64,000 bases of DNA from Clostridia bacterium (GTDB lineage: Bacteria > Bacillota > Clostridia > Oscillospirales > Acutalibacteraceae). The notes under the pieces were generated by a model that was not told the origin of the DNA, ran no database searches, and saw only the letters and a program-made list of their open reading frames with translations. The stretch is taken from positions 29,205 to 93,204 of the forward strand of contig JAFQON010000042.1 of NCBI GenBank assembly GCA_017403185.1, read 5' to 3'. Position 1 is the stretch's first letter. The number at the start of each line of letters is the position of its first letter. Of this stretch, positions 14,287-23,906 are shown one piece after another. The translations under genes and the position numbers were made by a program.

Positions 14287-15593
14287 TGTTTTCCTCCGTC
14301 TGAAGCGGTTTTGTTATTATAAAGTAAATATACAGCCTGAGATAAGCCGAGAATCATCATAAAATATTGGAGTGGCTTTATGCCGTAGAAAAGGCAATCT
14401 GTCATTCCGCAGAGCACAAAGCCTGCAACAGAAGCGAAGAGCGTTACTGAGTATTCTCTTGCTTTGCCTTTTTTTCTGAAAAGGTTAACCATGTTGATGA
14501 AAAACACAACAAGAATTGCAACAAAAAGAATAACGCCTATAATGCCGTTTTCAGCCCATGCTTCAAGCAGAATGTTGTGGGCGTGAGGCTGCTTTACCCC
14601 ATAAACATTGTGAAGCTGCTGCCTTACATTATCAAAGCCCGTGCCGTGACCGAAAATCGGCTTGTTATGTATCATATCAAATATTCCGTCCCACAGAGCA
14701 ACTCTTGTGTTGACCGAAACATCGGTGCCGCTGATAAGAGTAAAAATGCGTTTTACCGTTCCGCTTGCAAAAATCATTACCACGCCGAGTGCGCCTGCTC
14801 CGAGCCCCATGAGCTTGAGAGCTTTTTTGCCGCCGTGAAGCAGAAGAATGATGCACACAAGCACAGCAAAAATATAAGGGCCTCTTGAATACGATACGGC
14901 GATTCCGCCTGCCGCAAGCATAAAGCAGAGCAGACCGAGCAGCCTTTTTTTGCGTGTGGGAGCGCAAAGGAAAAGATAAGCCGCAAAGGGGAGCAGCATC
15001 ACTTCAACCGCAGCAAAGAAAAGAGGATTTGTAAAGGTGCTGCAGGCTCTCGTGTCAAACGAATGGAAGGTGGTTGAAGGCATTTTGGCGGTTATAACCT
15101 CGGGTAAAAGTGCAACGATTTTTTCAACAATCACATTTATAAAATGCCAAAACGGATTGAACAGCCTGCTTAAATCTTTGTCAATATGATAAAGGACCAT
15201 CTGACCGATACCGATTGCGCCTGAAACTCCTGCCGAAATTCCGCCGAGATACATTACGGAATCAACAATTTCCTCATTGACTGCCGCCTTGCTGTAAAAA
15301 TAGTAATTTGTAAATACAAGCAGCCAAAGTCCGATGCTTGCGAGAGATGATACGGCAGATGATGAATAGAAAGCTCCTATAACCATCCACGCAATATAAA
15401 TGATTATGCTGATGCCGAGAGTGCCGAAGTGCGGCTGATTTGCAGGTGTGAATTTTTTTCTGAGCACCGAAACAAAGCCGATAAATGTGATGACAGGAGC
15501 AAAGTAGTCCGGCAGTAAAGCGGCAAGCATAAATGCAATCGGTGTAAAAGCAACAAGCTTATTTGTCCTGTTTGCCGGCAGTAAATTTGTCAT
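14283..15593 (-). CDS. O-antigen ligase / Wzy-C family membrane protein
   Basis: A polytopic membrane protein of about 436 residues with some ten or more hydrophobic helices. The C-terminal half has the Wzy_C features: VSYSRGPYIFAVLV, a large extracytoplasmic loop containing NTRVALWDGIFDMI and IFGHGTGFDN, and the HAHNILLEAWAENGIIG block. This family joins or polymerises lipid-linked glycans on the outside of the membrane. In a Gram-positive context it may polymerise an exopolysaccharide or attach glycans to proteins or teichoic acids. The ATG at 15593 has a GAGAGG ribosome site at suitable distance; an ATG at 15602 is too close to it. The VTT gene stop lies 1 base upstream. Confidence 0.85.
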   Translation of the reverse strand: MTNLLPANRTNKLVAFTPIAFMLAALLPDYFAPVITFIGFVSVLRKKFTPANQPHFGTLGISIIIYIAWMVIGAFYSSSAVSSLASIGLWLLVFTNYYFYSKAAVNEEIVDSVMYLGGISAGVSGAIGIGQMVLYHIDKDLSRLFNPFWHFINVIVEKIVALLPEVITAKMPSTTFHSFDTRACSTFTNPLFFAAVEVMLLPFAAYLFLCAPTRKKRLLGLLCFMLAAGGIAVSYSRGPYIFAVLVCIILLLHGGKKALKLMGLGAGALGVVMIFASGTVKRIFTLISGTDVSVNTRVALWDGIFDMIHNKPIFGHGTGFDNVRQQLHNVYGVKQPHAHNILLEAWAENGIIGVILFVAILVVFFINMVNLFRKKGKAREYSVTLFASVAGFVLCGMTDCLFYGIKPLQYFMMILGLSQAVYLLYNNKTASDGGKQ

Positions 15594-15594
15594 G

Positions 15595-16347
15595 TTAAGC
15601 ATCCTCTCCGTCTTTTGCCTCAGCGGCAGATGATTTTTTATCTTTGGCGGATGAATATTTGTTGTAGATTGCAGAGCATATGATGCTGATTATAGCCGTG
15701 CCTATAAAAATTGCGGCTGCAAAAAAATAGTTCTGCTCCATGAGCTCTGCACCGACGATGGTGGAGGTGATAATTGAAGGGATTCGTGCGATGCTTGTGA
15801 CAATCATAAATTTGACCATATTCAGGTCGGTTATGCTTGCAGCGTAGGTGAGTATATCCTTGGGTGTGCCCGGAATAAGATAGATAAAGAAAAGCGATTG
15901 ATACACTCTTTTTTTGTTTTGAAGGAATTTCAGAGAATTGATTTTTTCAACAGGGAAAAATAGATTTACAAGGCGTTTGCCGAATACTTTTGAAAGAGCA
16001 ATAATCACAAGCGAGCCCGTGAAGGTTCCGAGCATACAGTAGAGCAAGCCGCCCCATGTGCCGTAGAGATAGCCTGAGCCGATTTCAAGCGGCTCGGCGG
16101 GGATGATTTTTATAACCGTCTGAAACGCTCTAATGGCAACAAACACAAGCTTGTCATAGTTATTGAACTGAGCTAGGAGTGCATCAAGCTTTTCTTTGTC
16201 GCTGATGATTTCGGTCAGCTGAGCGCCGTATACTATATAACAGTATAAAAACACCCCGAGCAGTGCGCCGCAGACCAAAACAGCCCCCACAATTTGCAGG
16301 AGCCGTACTTTATTTTCAAATATCTTTGTTTTTTTCAAAAAACTCAC
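15595..16347 (-). CDS. VTT-domain (TVP38/TMEM64, DedA-like) membrane protein
   Basis: A roughly 250-residue membrane protein with an N-terminal helix and the VTT core: IPAEPLEIGSGYLYG, the FIYLIPGTPKDILTYAA motif and the IARIPSIITSTIVG motif, then a final helix and a charged tail. This superfamily includes lipid scramblases and undecaprenyl-phosphate transporters. Between a glycosyltransferase and a ligase, a role in moving a lipid carrier is a reasonable inference. I start at the GTG at 16347, which has AAGGAA just upstream; a GTG at 16377 lacks such a site. It overlaps the 3' end of the GT8 gene by 32 bases. Confidence 0.85.
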   Translation of the reverse strand: MSFLKKTKIFENKVRLLQIVGAVLVCGALLGVFLYCYIVYGAQLTEIISDKEKLDALLAQFNNYDKLVFVAIRAFQTVIKIIPAEPLEIGSGYLYGTWGGLLYCMLGTFTGSLVIIALSKVFGKRLVNLFFPVEKINSLKFLQNKKRVYQSLFFIYLIPGTPKDILTYAASITDLNMVKFMIVTSIARIPSIITSTIVGAELMEQNYFFAAAIFIGTAIISIICSAIYNKYSSAKDKKSSAAEAKDGEDA

Positions 16348-17125
16348 CGAGCTTTCCTTGGTAATCGTTCCCTTCACGCCAGGGCTTGTGTTTGCCGTTG
16401 AAGTGAATTACAGCGGTGTTTTTTCTTACCCAGTCAAGGTCAATTCTTTTTTTGCCTGCACGGCGTGAAGAGTACCTGCGAAAGGTTTTTTCGTCAAGAT
16501 TATAAAGCCTTTCGTCAATATACAGTGTGGAGTGCTGAAAAATGTGATTGATAACATCCTGATCGGCAAGCAGAAGGCTCTTGATATTTGCCGTAATATA
16601 ATCAAGTATCTGCTGCAGGGTAACTGTTTTGCGCCATTCGTCAAGGTTTATCAGAAGCACACCTGCATTAACATAGTTGCAGTCGGAATCCATTTTAAGC
16701 CGCCAGAGATTGATATTTTCAAAAAAACCGAACATATGCTTGCCGCCTGCAACGGCATAGCCCGTCATATCGGTTGCGTAAAGTTCGGAGAGGTCACGGT
16801 TAATAACTATATCGGGGTCGAGATACAGCACCTTGTAAACATCCGCAGGCAGAATATCGCCAATAAGCAGGCGGTAATAGGTTTCCTTGCTGAGCCTGTC
16901 AAGCACGGGTGCACCGGCAAAAATCTCATTATCAACGGGCACCTTGTGTATGACTGCATTAACGCCGACAAGAGCCTTTTCCATCTTTTCAAAATCTTCG
17001 TCTGTCAGCGATGAATATGCCACATAGATATCAAAATCCCTGCCGCTGTTGGTTTTGGCAAGAGAGTTGAACATCACGCACAGCGGATATATATAGTTTG
17101 AATCCAATGTTACCAAAATGTTCAT
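16316..17125 (-). CDS. Glycosyltransferase family 8 protein
   Basis: A 269-residue cytosolic glycosyltransferase of the GT8 family, which transfers glucose or galactose from UDP-sugars. The DxD metal site is in YLDPDIVI near residue 102. Other family landmarks are MNILVTLDSNYIYPL at the start, NAGVLLINLDEWR, DQDVIN and the C-terminal IHFNGKHKPW. It opens the five-gene minus-strand operon and has a strong promoter just upstream. The ATG at 17125 has only a weak AGGGT site, but no better start is available. Confidence 0.9.
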   Translation of the reverse strand: MNILVTLDSNYIYPLCVMFNSLAKTNSGRDFDIYVAYSSLTDEDFEKMEKALVGVNAVIHKVPVDNEIFAGAPVLDRLSKETYYRLLIGDILPADVYKVLYLDPDIVINRDLSELYATDMTGYAVAGGKHMFGFFENINLWRLKMDSDCNYVNAGVLLINLDEWRKTVTLQQILDYITANIKSLLLADQDVINHIFQHSTLYIDERLYNLDEKTFRRYSSRRAGKKRIDLDWVRKNTAVIHFNGKHKPWREGNDYQGKLGEFFEKNKDI

Positions 17126-17162
17126 GATAATACCCTGACTTACATAGTTTTTAGTATAATTT

Positions 17163-17190
17163 ATTATATCACATCCGTTTTCAAAGTCAA
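17163..17190 (-). promoter_or_regulatory. Promoter of the minus-strand glycan operon
   Basis: Read on the minus strand: TTGACT (17190-17185), a 16-base spacer, TATAAT (17168-17163) preceded by TG, giving an extended -10. It lies 38 bases upstream of the GT8 start and is divergent from the groES promoter. Confidence 0.75.
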
Positions 17191-17258
17191 CAATCGTAAC
17201 AATATTGTAAGAATTTGAAGCTTATTTGTGTATTAATTGTAAACTTTGGAAAATGTAC

Positions 17259-17287
17259 TTGATTTTTCCGTAAGAAGGGTCTAAAAT
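17259..17287 (+). promoter_or_regulatory. Promoter of groESL
   Basis: TTGATT at 17259-17264 and TAAAAT at 17282-17287 with a 17-base spacer. The expected start point falls at the left edge of the CIRCE operator. Confidence 0.75.
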
Positions 17288-17292
17288 ACAAA

Positions 17293-17319
17293 TTAGCACT
17301 CCGAGTGTTCGAGTGCTAA
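17293..17319 (+). promoter_or_regulatory. CIRCE operator (HrcA-binding site)
   Basis: TTAGCACTC at 17293-17301, a 9-base spacer, and GAGTGCTAA at 17311-17319: both arms match the CIRCE consensus exactly. CIRCE is the site for the heat-shock repressor HrcA, so groESL is predicted to be HrcA-repressed and heat-inducible. No hrcA lies in the window. Confidence 0.97.
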
Positions 17320-17353
17320 AAAATGACAAATTATTTTTCGGAGGTAATAAATT

Positions 17354-17638
17354 ATGACTATTAAACCGCTTGCAGACAGAGTAGTGGTAAAGGCTGTTGA
17401 GGTTGAAGAAACCACAAGCAGCGGCATTATCCTTGCTGCCTCAGCTCAGGAAAAGCCCCAGATTGCAGAGGTTGTTGCAGTTGGCCCCGGCGGAATGGTT
17501 GACGGCAACGAGGTTACAATGTATATCAATGTCGGCGATAAGGTAATCACAAGCCAGTACTCAGGCACAAAGGTTAAGCTTGACAAGGAAGAATACACCA
17601 TCGTCAAGCAGAGCGATATTCTCGCAATCGTAGAATAA
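17354..17638 (+). CDS. groES: Co-chaperonin GroES
   Basis: The 94-residue lid of the GroEL folding chamber. It starts MTIKPLADRVVVKAVEVEE and contains the mobile loop (EETTSSGIILAASAQEKPQ), with typical family length. The ATG follows TCGGAGG at 17338-17344. It is first in the groESL operon behind a perfect CIRCE element, and groEL follows after 27 bases. Confidence 0.98.
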   Translation: MTIKPLADRVVVKAVEVEETTSSGIILAASAQEKPQIAEVVAVGPGGMVDGNEVTMYINVGDKVITSQYSGTKVKLDKEEYTIVKQSDILAIVE

Positions 17639-17653
17639 TTCAGAATTTTATAG

Positions 17654-19306
<1,653 letters not shown>

Positions 19307-19317
19307 TCAAATCAATT

Positions 19318-19346
19318 AAAGCAGTCCGAAAGGGCTGCTTTTCTTG
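19318..19346 (+). terminator. Terminator after groEL
   Basis: AAAGCAG and CTGCTTT arms with a short internal stem, one mismatch and a GAAA loop, followed by TTCTTG. Stem good, T-run moderate. Confidence 0.7.
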
Positions 19347-19387
19347 TATTATTTACCGATTATTAATATTTACCTGCCGATAATGGT

Positions 19388-19416
19388 TTGACATTCGGCA
19401 AAAAGTGTGATAAAAT
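19388..19416 (+). promoter_or_regulatory. Promoter of the PPC-repeat protein gene
   Basis: TTGACA at 19388-19393 and TAAAAT at 19411-19416 with a 17-base spacer. Confidence 0.75.
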
Positions 19417-19457
19417 GCTTCTGCAAATGTTATTCTAAAAAACAGGAGGACAAAAAG

Positions 19458-20837
19458 ATGAAAAAAGTAAAATCAGCTCTTGCTCTTCTTCTTGCTGCTC
19501 TTATGTTTGCAGGCTGCTTTGCAACCGCATCGGCTGCAAAAATCGAAGAAGAAGAGCCCAACAACGCTGCAGATACCGCAACGGTATTTGAAATCGGCAA
19601 AAAGATTGAAGGCACACTCGGCAGTGCGGATGATGTTGACTGCTACAAATTTGAGGCTGCGAAAACAGGCCTTGCAACAGTTGCATTTGAGCACGCTGCA
19701 GTAGCAGCCGCAGAGGCATCGGTTACATATTTCACCGTTACCGCATATAATGCCGCAACTCAGACCGCTGTTTCCGAGATCACATCGGCAGGCAGCAGCA
19801 CAAGCGATAAGGCTGAGTTTATCGTGATGGCAGGCGAAGAATACATTGTTGCTGTTAAAAAAGGTATGGTTTATGACGGCACGGTAGGCTATTCGGTTAC
19901 AGTTACCGTTGATGAAAGCATAGCTTCAGAGTCAGAGCCCAACGATACTTTTGACAAGGCAAACAAGTTTGAATTGTCCGTTTCCGGCAATGCAAAGTAT
20001 TATTACGGCGCAATCGCCGAGGGCGACAAGGATTTGTTCAAGGTTACCGTTCCCTCAAACGGTGTTCTTAATCTGTATCTCTATAACGAGTTCTCACCCA
20101 AGGGCAACTTCACTGCAAGACTTCTTGCTTTTGAAGAGGATGCAAACGGCGCTCAGGCAGCAAGAGAAGTAACTTCAATTGCCGTAACCGATAAAGAAGA
20201 GTCAAAGGTAGGCCCCAGCGTTTGTGTTGCAGCGGGCGACTATCTTCTTGAAATCAGCGGTGAAACAGGCAGCTACAAGACAAGAGTTCTGTTCAGAGCA
20301 GCTGCAAACACCGAAACAGAGAACAATGACTCATCGCTTCTTGCCGACGAAATCAAAATCGGCACAGCATACAAAGCAACTCTTGATGAAAAGGCTGATA
20401 AGGACTACTTCCAGTTTGTTGTTCCCGCAGGCAACAAGGGCTATGACATCACCTTCACCGCAACAAACAGTGCAAAATGGAATGTAAGACTTCTCAATTC
20501 AGACAGCGTAGCAGTTGCAGATACTCTCAAGGTTAACGCAACAGACGGCAACAAGACCGCAAAGCTTGAAACATATCCTCTCGATGCAGGCACATACTAC
20601 ATCGAAGTAACTGCAGGTGAGGAGAAGTTTGATTCGGATATTTATGAAATCAAAGTTACAGAAAAGACTGCATCCATTGAGCCCGAGAAACCCAAGAGCC
20701 TTATCGACAGAATCAAGGAGCTCAACTGGGGCGCTCTTGCAGATAATCTTGCAGGCTGGTTTGAGCAGATTGACCTTATGGGTCTGATTTCGGATATCAT
20801 CAAGAGCATTTCGATGGTATTCGCAATGTTTGGTTAA
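19458..20837 (+). CDS. Secreted PPC-repeat protein
   Basis: A 459-residue exported protein. A signal peptide (MKKVKSALALLLAALMFAG) runs either into a lipobox-like FAGC or to an ASAA cleavage site; both are possible. Three units resemble the bacterial pre-peptidase C-terminal (PPC) domain, each with an E(P)NN/ND...A opening and a D-x-D-x(1-2)-F/Y core: near residues 32-60 (DDVDCYKF), 157-195 (EGDKDLFKV) and 290-330 (KADKDYFQF). There is no protease domain. The C-terminal 50 residues (after PEKPKSLIDRIKEL) look like amphipathic helices. The ATG follows AGGAGG at 19444-19449. It has its own promoter and terminator. Role unknown; a surface carbohydrate- or protein-binding role is inference. Confidence 0.8.
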   Translation: MKKVKSALALLLAALMFAGCFATASAAKIEEEEPNNAADTATVFEIGKKIEGTLGSADDVDCYKFEAAKTGLATVAFEHAAVAAAEASVTYFTVTAYNAATQTAVSEITSAGSSTSDKAEFIVMAGEEYIVAVKKGMVYDGTVGYSVTVTVDESIASESEPNDTFDKANKFELSVSGNAKYYYGAIAEGDKDLFKVTVPSNGVLNLYLYNEFSPKGNFTARLLAFEEDANGAQAAREVTSIAVTDKEESKVGPSVCVAAGDYLLEISGETGSYKTRVLFRAAANTETENNDSSLLADEIKIGTAYKATLDEKADKDYFQFVVPAGNKGYDITFTATNSAKWNVRLLNSDSVAVADTLKVNATDGNKTAKLETYPLDAGTYYIEVTAGEEKFDSDIYEIKVTEKTASIEPEKPKSLIDRIKELNWGALADNLAGWFEQIDLMGLISDIIKSISMVFAMFG

Positions 20838-20848
20838 TTTAATCATTT

Positions 20849-20878
20849 AAGGAGCTGTTCTGTGAGCAGCTCCTTTTT
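20849..20878 (+). terminator. Terminator after the PPC-repeat gene
   Basis: AAGGAGCTG and CAGCTCCTT form a 9-bp stem with a 9-base loop, followed by TTT. The 3' arm and T-run can instead pair with the ribosome site of the next gene, as CTCCTTTTTAAAAAGGAG at 20870-20887. Confidence 0.8.
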
Positions 20879-20894
20879 AAAAAGGAGAATTGCT

Positions 20895-22112
20895 ATGGCT
20901 TTTGATAAAGATTTTAAACCCGTACTTCGCTTTCTTGTTGTGAGCGATATCCATTATGCAGAGGACCCCGAGTGCGCTGAGCGCAAAAGAATGTCGCTTG
21001 CACTGAAAACCGCCTATGAGCTGAGTGAAAAAGAGGATTATTCAAAGCTTGATGCCCTCTATGTTGTCGGGGATTTCACAAAAAACGGCAGCGAGGAGCA
21101 GATGCTTTTATTCAAGAGTACACTTGATGAATATATAAAAGACGAAACTGAGGTTACGCTTTCGCTTGCAAGCCACGAGTTTTTCCATGACGGCGAAGAA
21201 AAGGCTCTTGAAAATTTCAAAAAAATCTTCGCAATGGAGCCCGATACACACAAGGTTATCAACGGCTACCATTTTATCAGCGTAACAAGCACAAACGGTT
21301 GCCATTTTGATGAAGCCAAGCAGGCGTGGGTTGCCGCAGAGCTTAAAAAAGCGGTTGCGGATGACCCGAAGAGACCCATTTTCTTCTTCCAGCATCCGCA
21401 TATTATGGGTACGGTTTACGGCAGCGCAAACTGGGGCGAGGACGAGCTCACTGCAATTCTCATGAATTATCCCCAGATTATAGATTTTTCGGGCCATTCC
21501 CATGCGCCCATCAATGACCCCCGCTCAATTCATCAGCAGCATTTCACCTGCCTGGGCACAGGCACACTCAGCTATTTTGAGCTTGATGAGTTTGATAAGG
21601 TTTACGGCACAATCCCCCCCAATGAGGAAAATGCGGCTCAGATGCTTATTGTTGAAGCAGATGCCGACATGAGGGTCAGAATTTATCCCTATGACCTCAT
21701 CACATCCAATTTCTTCCCCAAAACATGGAAGATTGATACGGCATGGGATGTTGATTCCTTCCTCTACACCGATGCCCGCTACAAAACAACTGTTTCGCCT
21801 TATTTTGAAGAAGGTGCAAAAATTGTTATTTCCGATAAAAAAGAGGATGGCTTTAAGGTTACATTTGATCAGGCAAAGTATGACGGCGACTATGTTAATG
21901 ATTATAATGTAATAATAAAAGACGGTAACGGAGTGACCGTGCGCAACTCAACCGTGTGGAGTGAATATTATTTTTATAACATGCCCGAAACGATAAGCGT
22001 ATCGTTTGAAGGGCTCGAAAAGGGCAGGGAGTATACCGTCAATGTTCATGCAAACAGCTTCTGGAAAACCCGCACAAAGCAGCCTCTTATAAGCGAAAAA
22101 ATAGCTTTATAA
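20895..22112 (+). CDS. Metallophosphoesterase (calcineurin-like)
   Basis: A 405-residue cytosolic protein of the calcineurin-like phosphoesterase family. Metal-binding motifs in order: DIH in VVSDIHYAED (residues about 18-27), GD in YVVGDFTKNGS, FFQHPH and the C-terminal GHSH in DFSGHSHAP. The usual GNHD/E motif is replaced by ASHEFF, so the normal Asn ligand is missing. The last 120 residues form a fibronectin-III-like beta domain. I start at the ATG at 20895 behind AAAGGAG; a GTG at 20862 lies inside the terminator. No promoter fits in the 57-base gap, so it may depend on read-through from the PPC gene. Substrate unknown. Confidence 0.85.
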   Translation: MAFDKDFKPVLRFLVVSDIHYAEDPECAERKRMSLALKTAYELSEKEDYSKLDALYVVGDFTKNGSEEQMLLFKSTLDEYIKDETEVTLSLASHEFFHDGEEKALENFKKIFAMEPDTHKVINGYHFISVTSTNGCHFDEAKQAWVAAELKKAVADDPKRPIFFFQHPHIMGTVYGSANWGEDELTAILMNYPQIIDFSGHSHAPINDPRSIHQQHFTCLGTGTLSYFELDEFDKVYGTIPPNEENAAQMLIVEADADMRVRIYPYDLITSNFFPKTWKIDTAWDVDSFLYTDARYKTTVSPYFEEGAKIVISDKKEDGFKVTFDQAKYDGDYVNDYNVIIKDGNGVTVRNSTVWSEYYFYNMPETISVSFEGLEKGREYTVNVHANSFWKTRTKQPLISEKIAL

Positions 22113-22136
22113 TCAACTTGCAGTTGAATTCGTCAG

Positions 22137-22178
22137 GCATATTCAAGTATTTTTCTTGAATATGCTTGATTTTTTTTT
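22137..22178 (+). terminator. Terminator after the metallophosphoesterase gene
   Basis: GCATATTCAAG and CTTGAATATGC form a perfect 11-bp stem with a 7-base loop, followed by TTGATTTTTTTT. Confidence 0.9.
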
Positions 22179-22206
22179 GCAAATCATATAGAATACTTTT
22201 TATAAT
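22177..22206 (+). promoter_or_regulatory. Promoter of the GPH transporter gene
   Basis: TTGCAA at 22177-22182 and a perfect TATAAT at 22201-22206 with an 18-base spacer. The -35 box overlaps the end of the preceding terminator's T-run. Confidence 0.6.
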
Positions 22207-22254
22207 AGGATTATTATGGAGTAAGTTCGCATATCAGCAAGGAAGGTGATGCAA

Positions 22255-23754
22255 TTGGCAGAGAACACAAAAGCGGTTTCCGAACAAACCGCCGATTCCG
22301 AAAAGATTCAAAGGCATCTTGATCAGCAAAACAAGCAATATCTCAGCCCTAAGCATTATGTTGCTTATATTCTTTCCGGCTTCGGTGATACCAACTGGAA
22401 TTCGTTTGTCAACAAGGAGGCGTTCTATTTTGCGAATGTTTTCCTTGGTGTTTCGGCAAAAACATGGACCTTGGCGAGCACAGTCAGCGGTATACTTGAT
22501 TCAATTGACAATGCTCTTTCAGGTCTCATTATTGACAGAACAAGAACCCGATGGGGAAGAGTGCGCCCTTATCTTCTGCTGACTTTGCCGTTCTGGTTTT
22601 TCTCGGCATTCACGCAGTGGATTTTGCCGAGCGGTCTGCCTCAGAGCACCTTGTTTGTTCTGTTTTTCCTTTTCAACTATGTCGGCTCAATTGCAAACTC
22701 CTTTTACAATACGAGTTATCAGACGATTCTTTACAACATAACCCCTAATGTTTCCGAGAGAAACAGACTTATAGCTACAGATGCCTATGCGGACCTCTTA
22801 GGCGTGTGGCTTCCTTCGCTGTTCCCTGTTTTTGTTGACTTTCTCAACATTCCCACGCGGTATGTTTATATTGGTGGCGCGGTGTTCTTCATTGCTTGCG
22901 TTCTCATTTTCAGAACCTTCGGCTTCTTCACCCTCAGGGAAAGAATGCCTCTTGCTTCAAGAGATGAAATGAAGCAGATGGGTCTTATACAGACATTCAA
23001 AACCGTCGGCACCTGCAGACCGATGTGGGTGCTCATTATAAAGAATTTTTTCGCAGTCGGCAAACAGACCGGCGAAAAGGTTCAGAATTTCTTTTGGATA
23101 AATTGTATGGGCAAGCTGTCTCTCAGCTCAATATCGGGTCTTTTTACCGGATTGCCCAGCTATTTTGTTCTTCCTCTTGCGCCTAAGCTTACCAAGAAAT
23201 TCGGGCTCAGAAATCTTGCTGCGGGCAGCTATATGTTCTGCGGTATATGCTATTTTATTATGTGGTGCGTGGGTTATCAGCCTTTCGGAAAGGACAAACT
23301 CATTCTGAACTTTATCTGGATTGTTTTTGCGCTTACCTGCTGCGGTGCGGTAAACAGCATCCAGAGATACTGCAGCACTGCGCTCAACGGTGATCTTTAT
23401 GACTATGTTGAGTGGAAATCCGGTGTGCGCAATGAGGCTACGATTACGGCAGCTATGGGATATATGACAATGATTTCTTCGGCGGTTGCCAATATTCTCG
23501 GCGGCGTAATTATCGATTCGATTCATTTTGTTCAGCTTAAGGATATCACGGGAAAGGTTATTCCTCAGACCGATGAGGCCATGCTTGCGGGTATCTGGGC
23601 AGTATTTGCCCTTGCACCTGCAATCGGAAGATTCATGAAGGGCGTCACACTTCTTTTCTTCAATGTTCACGGTAAAACAAGAGAAACGATGATGTATGAG
23701 CTTGCAAAAATCCGTGCGGCAAAAACTCTTGATTCGGAAGCTGCGGATGAATAA
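22255..23754 (+). CDS. GPH-type MFS sugar transporter (MelB-like)
   Basis: A 499-residue, twelve-helix transporter of the glycoside-pentoside-hexuronide cation symporter group. The N-terminal domain has the family cytoplasmic-loop motif LIIDRTRTRWGRVRPYLLL near residue 90 and the helix I GFGDTNWNS segment. The second half carries the usual long helices with no other domain. The substrate cannot be told from sequence; sugars, glycosides or uronates are typical. The TTG at 22255 is favoured because the GGAAGG site at 22241-22246 is 8 bases away; GTG 22246 and ATG 22249 are too close to it. It has its own promoter. No sugar-metabolism gene adjoins it. Confidence 0.85.
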   Translation: MAENTKAVSEQTADSEKIQRHLDQQNKQYLSPKHYVAYILSGFGDTNWNSFVNKEAFYFANVFLGVSAKTWTLASTVSGILDSIDNALSGLIIDRTRTRWGRVRPYLLLTLPFWFFSAFTQWILPSGLPQSTLFVLFFLFNYVGSIANSFYNTSYQTILYNITPNVSERNRLIATDAYADLLGVWLPSLFPVFVDFLNIPTRYVYIGGAVFFIACVLIFRTFGFFTLRERMPLASRDEMKQMGLIQTFKTVGTCRPMWVLIIKNFFAVGKQTGEKVQNFFWINCMGKLSLSSISGLFTGLPSYFVLPLAPKLTKKFGLRNLAAGSYMFCGICYFIMWCVGYQPFGKDKLILNFIWIVFALTCCGAVNSIQRYCSTALNGDLYDYVEWKSGVRNEATITAAMGYMTMISSAVANILGGVIIDSIHFVQLKDITGKVIPQTDEAMLAGIWAVFALAPAIGRFMKGVTLLFFNVHGKTRETMMYELAKIRAAKTLDSEAADE

Positions 23755-23817
23755 AAAATTTTTTAGATAAAATCGAACATTTTGTATAAATTGTTATATT
23801 AAAATTATAAAATATGC

Positions 23818-23846
23818 TTGAAATTTTTTCAGCATTATGATAGAAT
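23818..23846 (+). promoter_or_regulatory. Promoter of the giant surface-protein gene
   Basis: TTGAAA at 23818-23823 and TAGAAT at 23841-23846 with a 17-base spacer, about 60 bases upstream of the start codon. Confidence 0.7.
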
Positions 23847-23906
23847 GACTTGTACTATATGAAAGTGTCGCTTGTCGGCTTTCAAGCACTAAGGAGGAAA
23901 ACGCAT

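Noticed and set aside
20862-20894. GTG start at 20862 for the metallophosphoesterase
   Set aside because: It lies inside the terminator hairpin, lacks a ribosome site and would add an unconserved basic extension; ATG 20895 has a good site.
23128-23670. A 180-codon open frame on the minus strand inside the GPH transporter gene
   Set aside because: It lies fully antisense to a clear membrane transporter, has no ribosome site, and its composition looks like a reverse-frame shadow.
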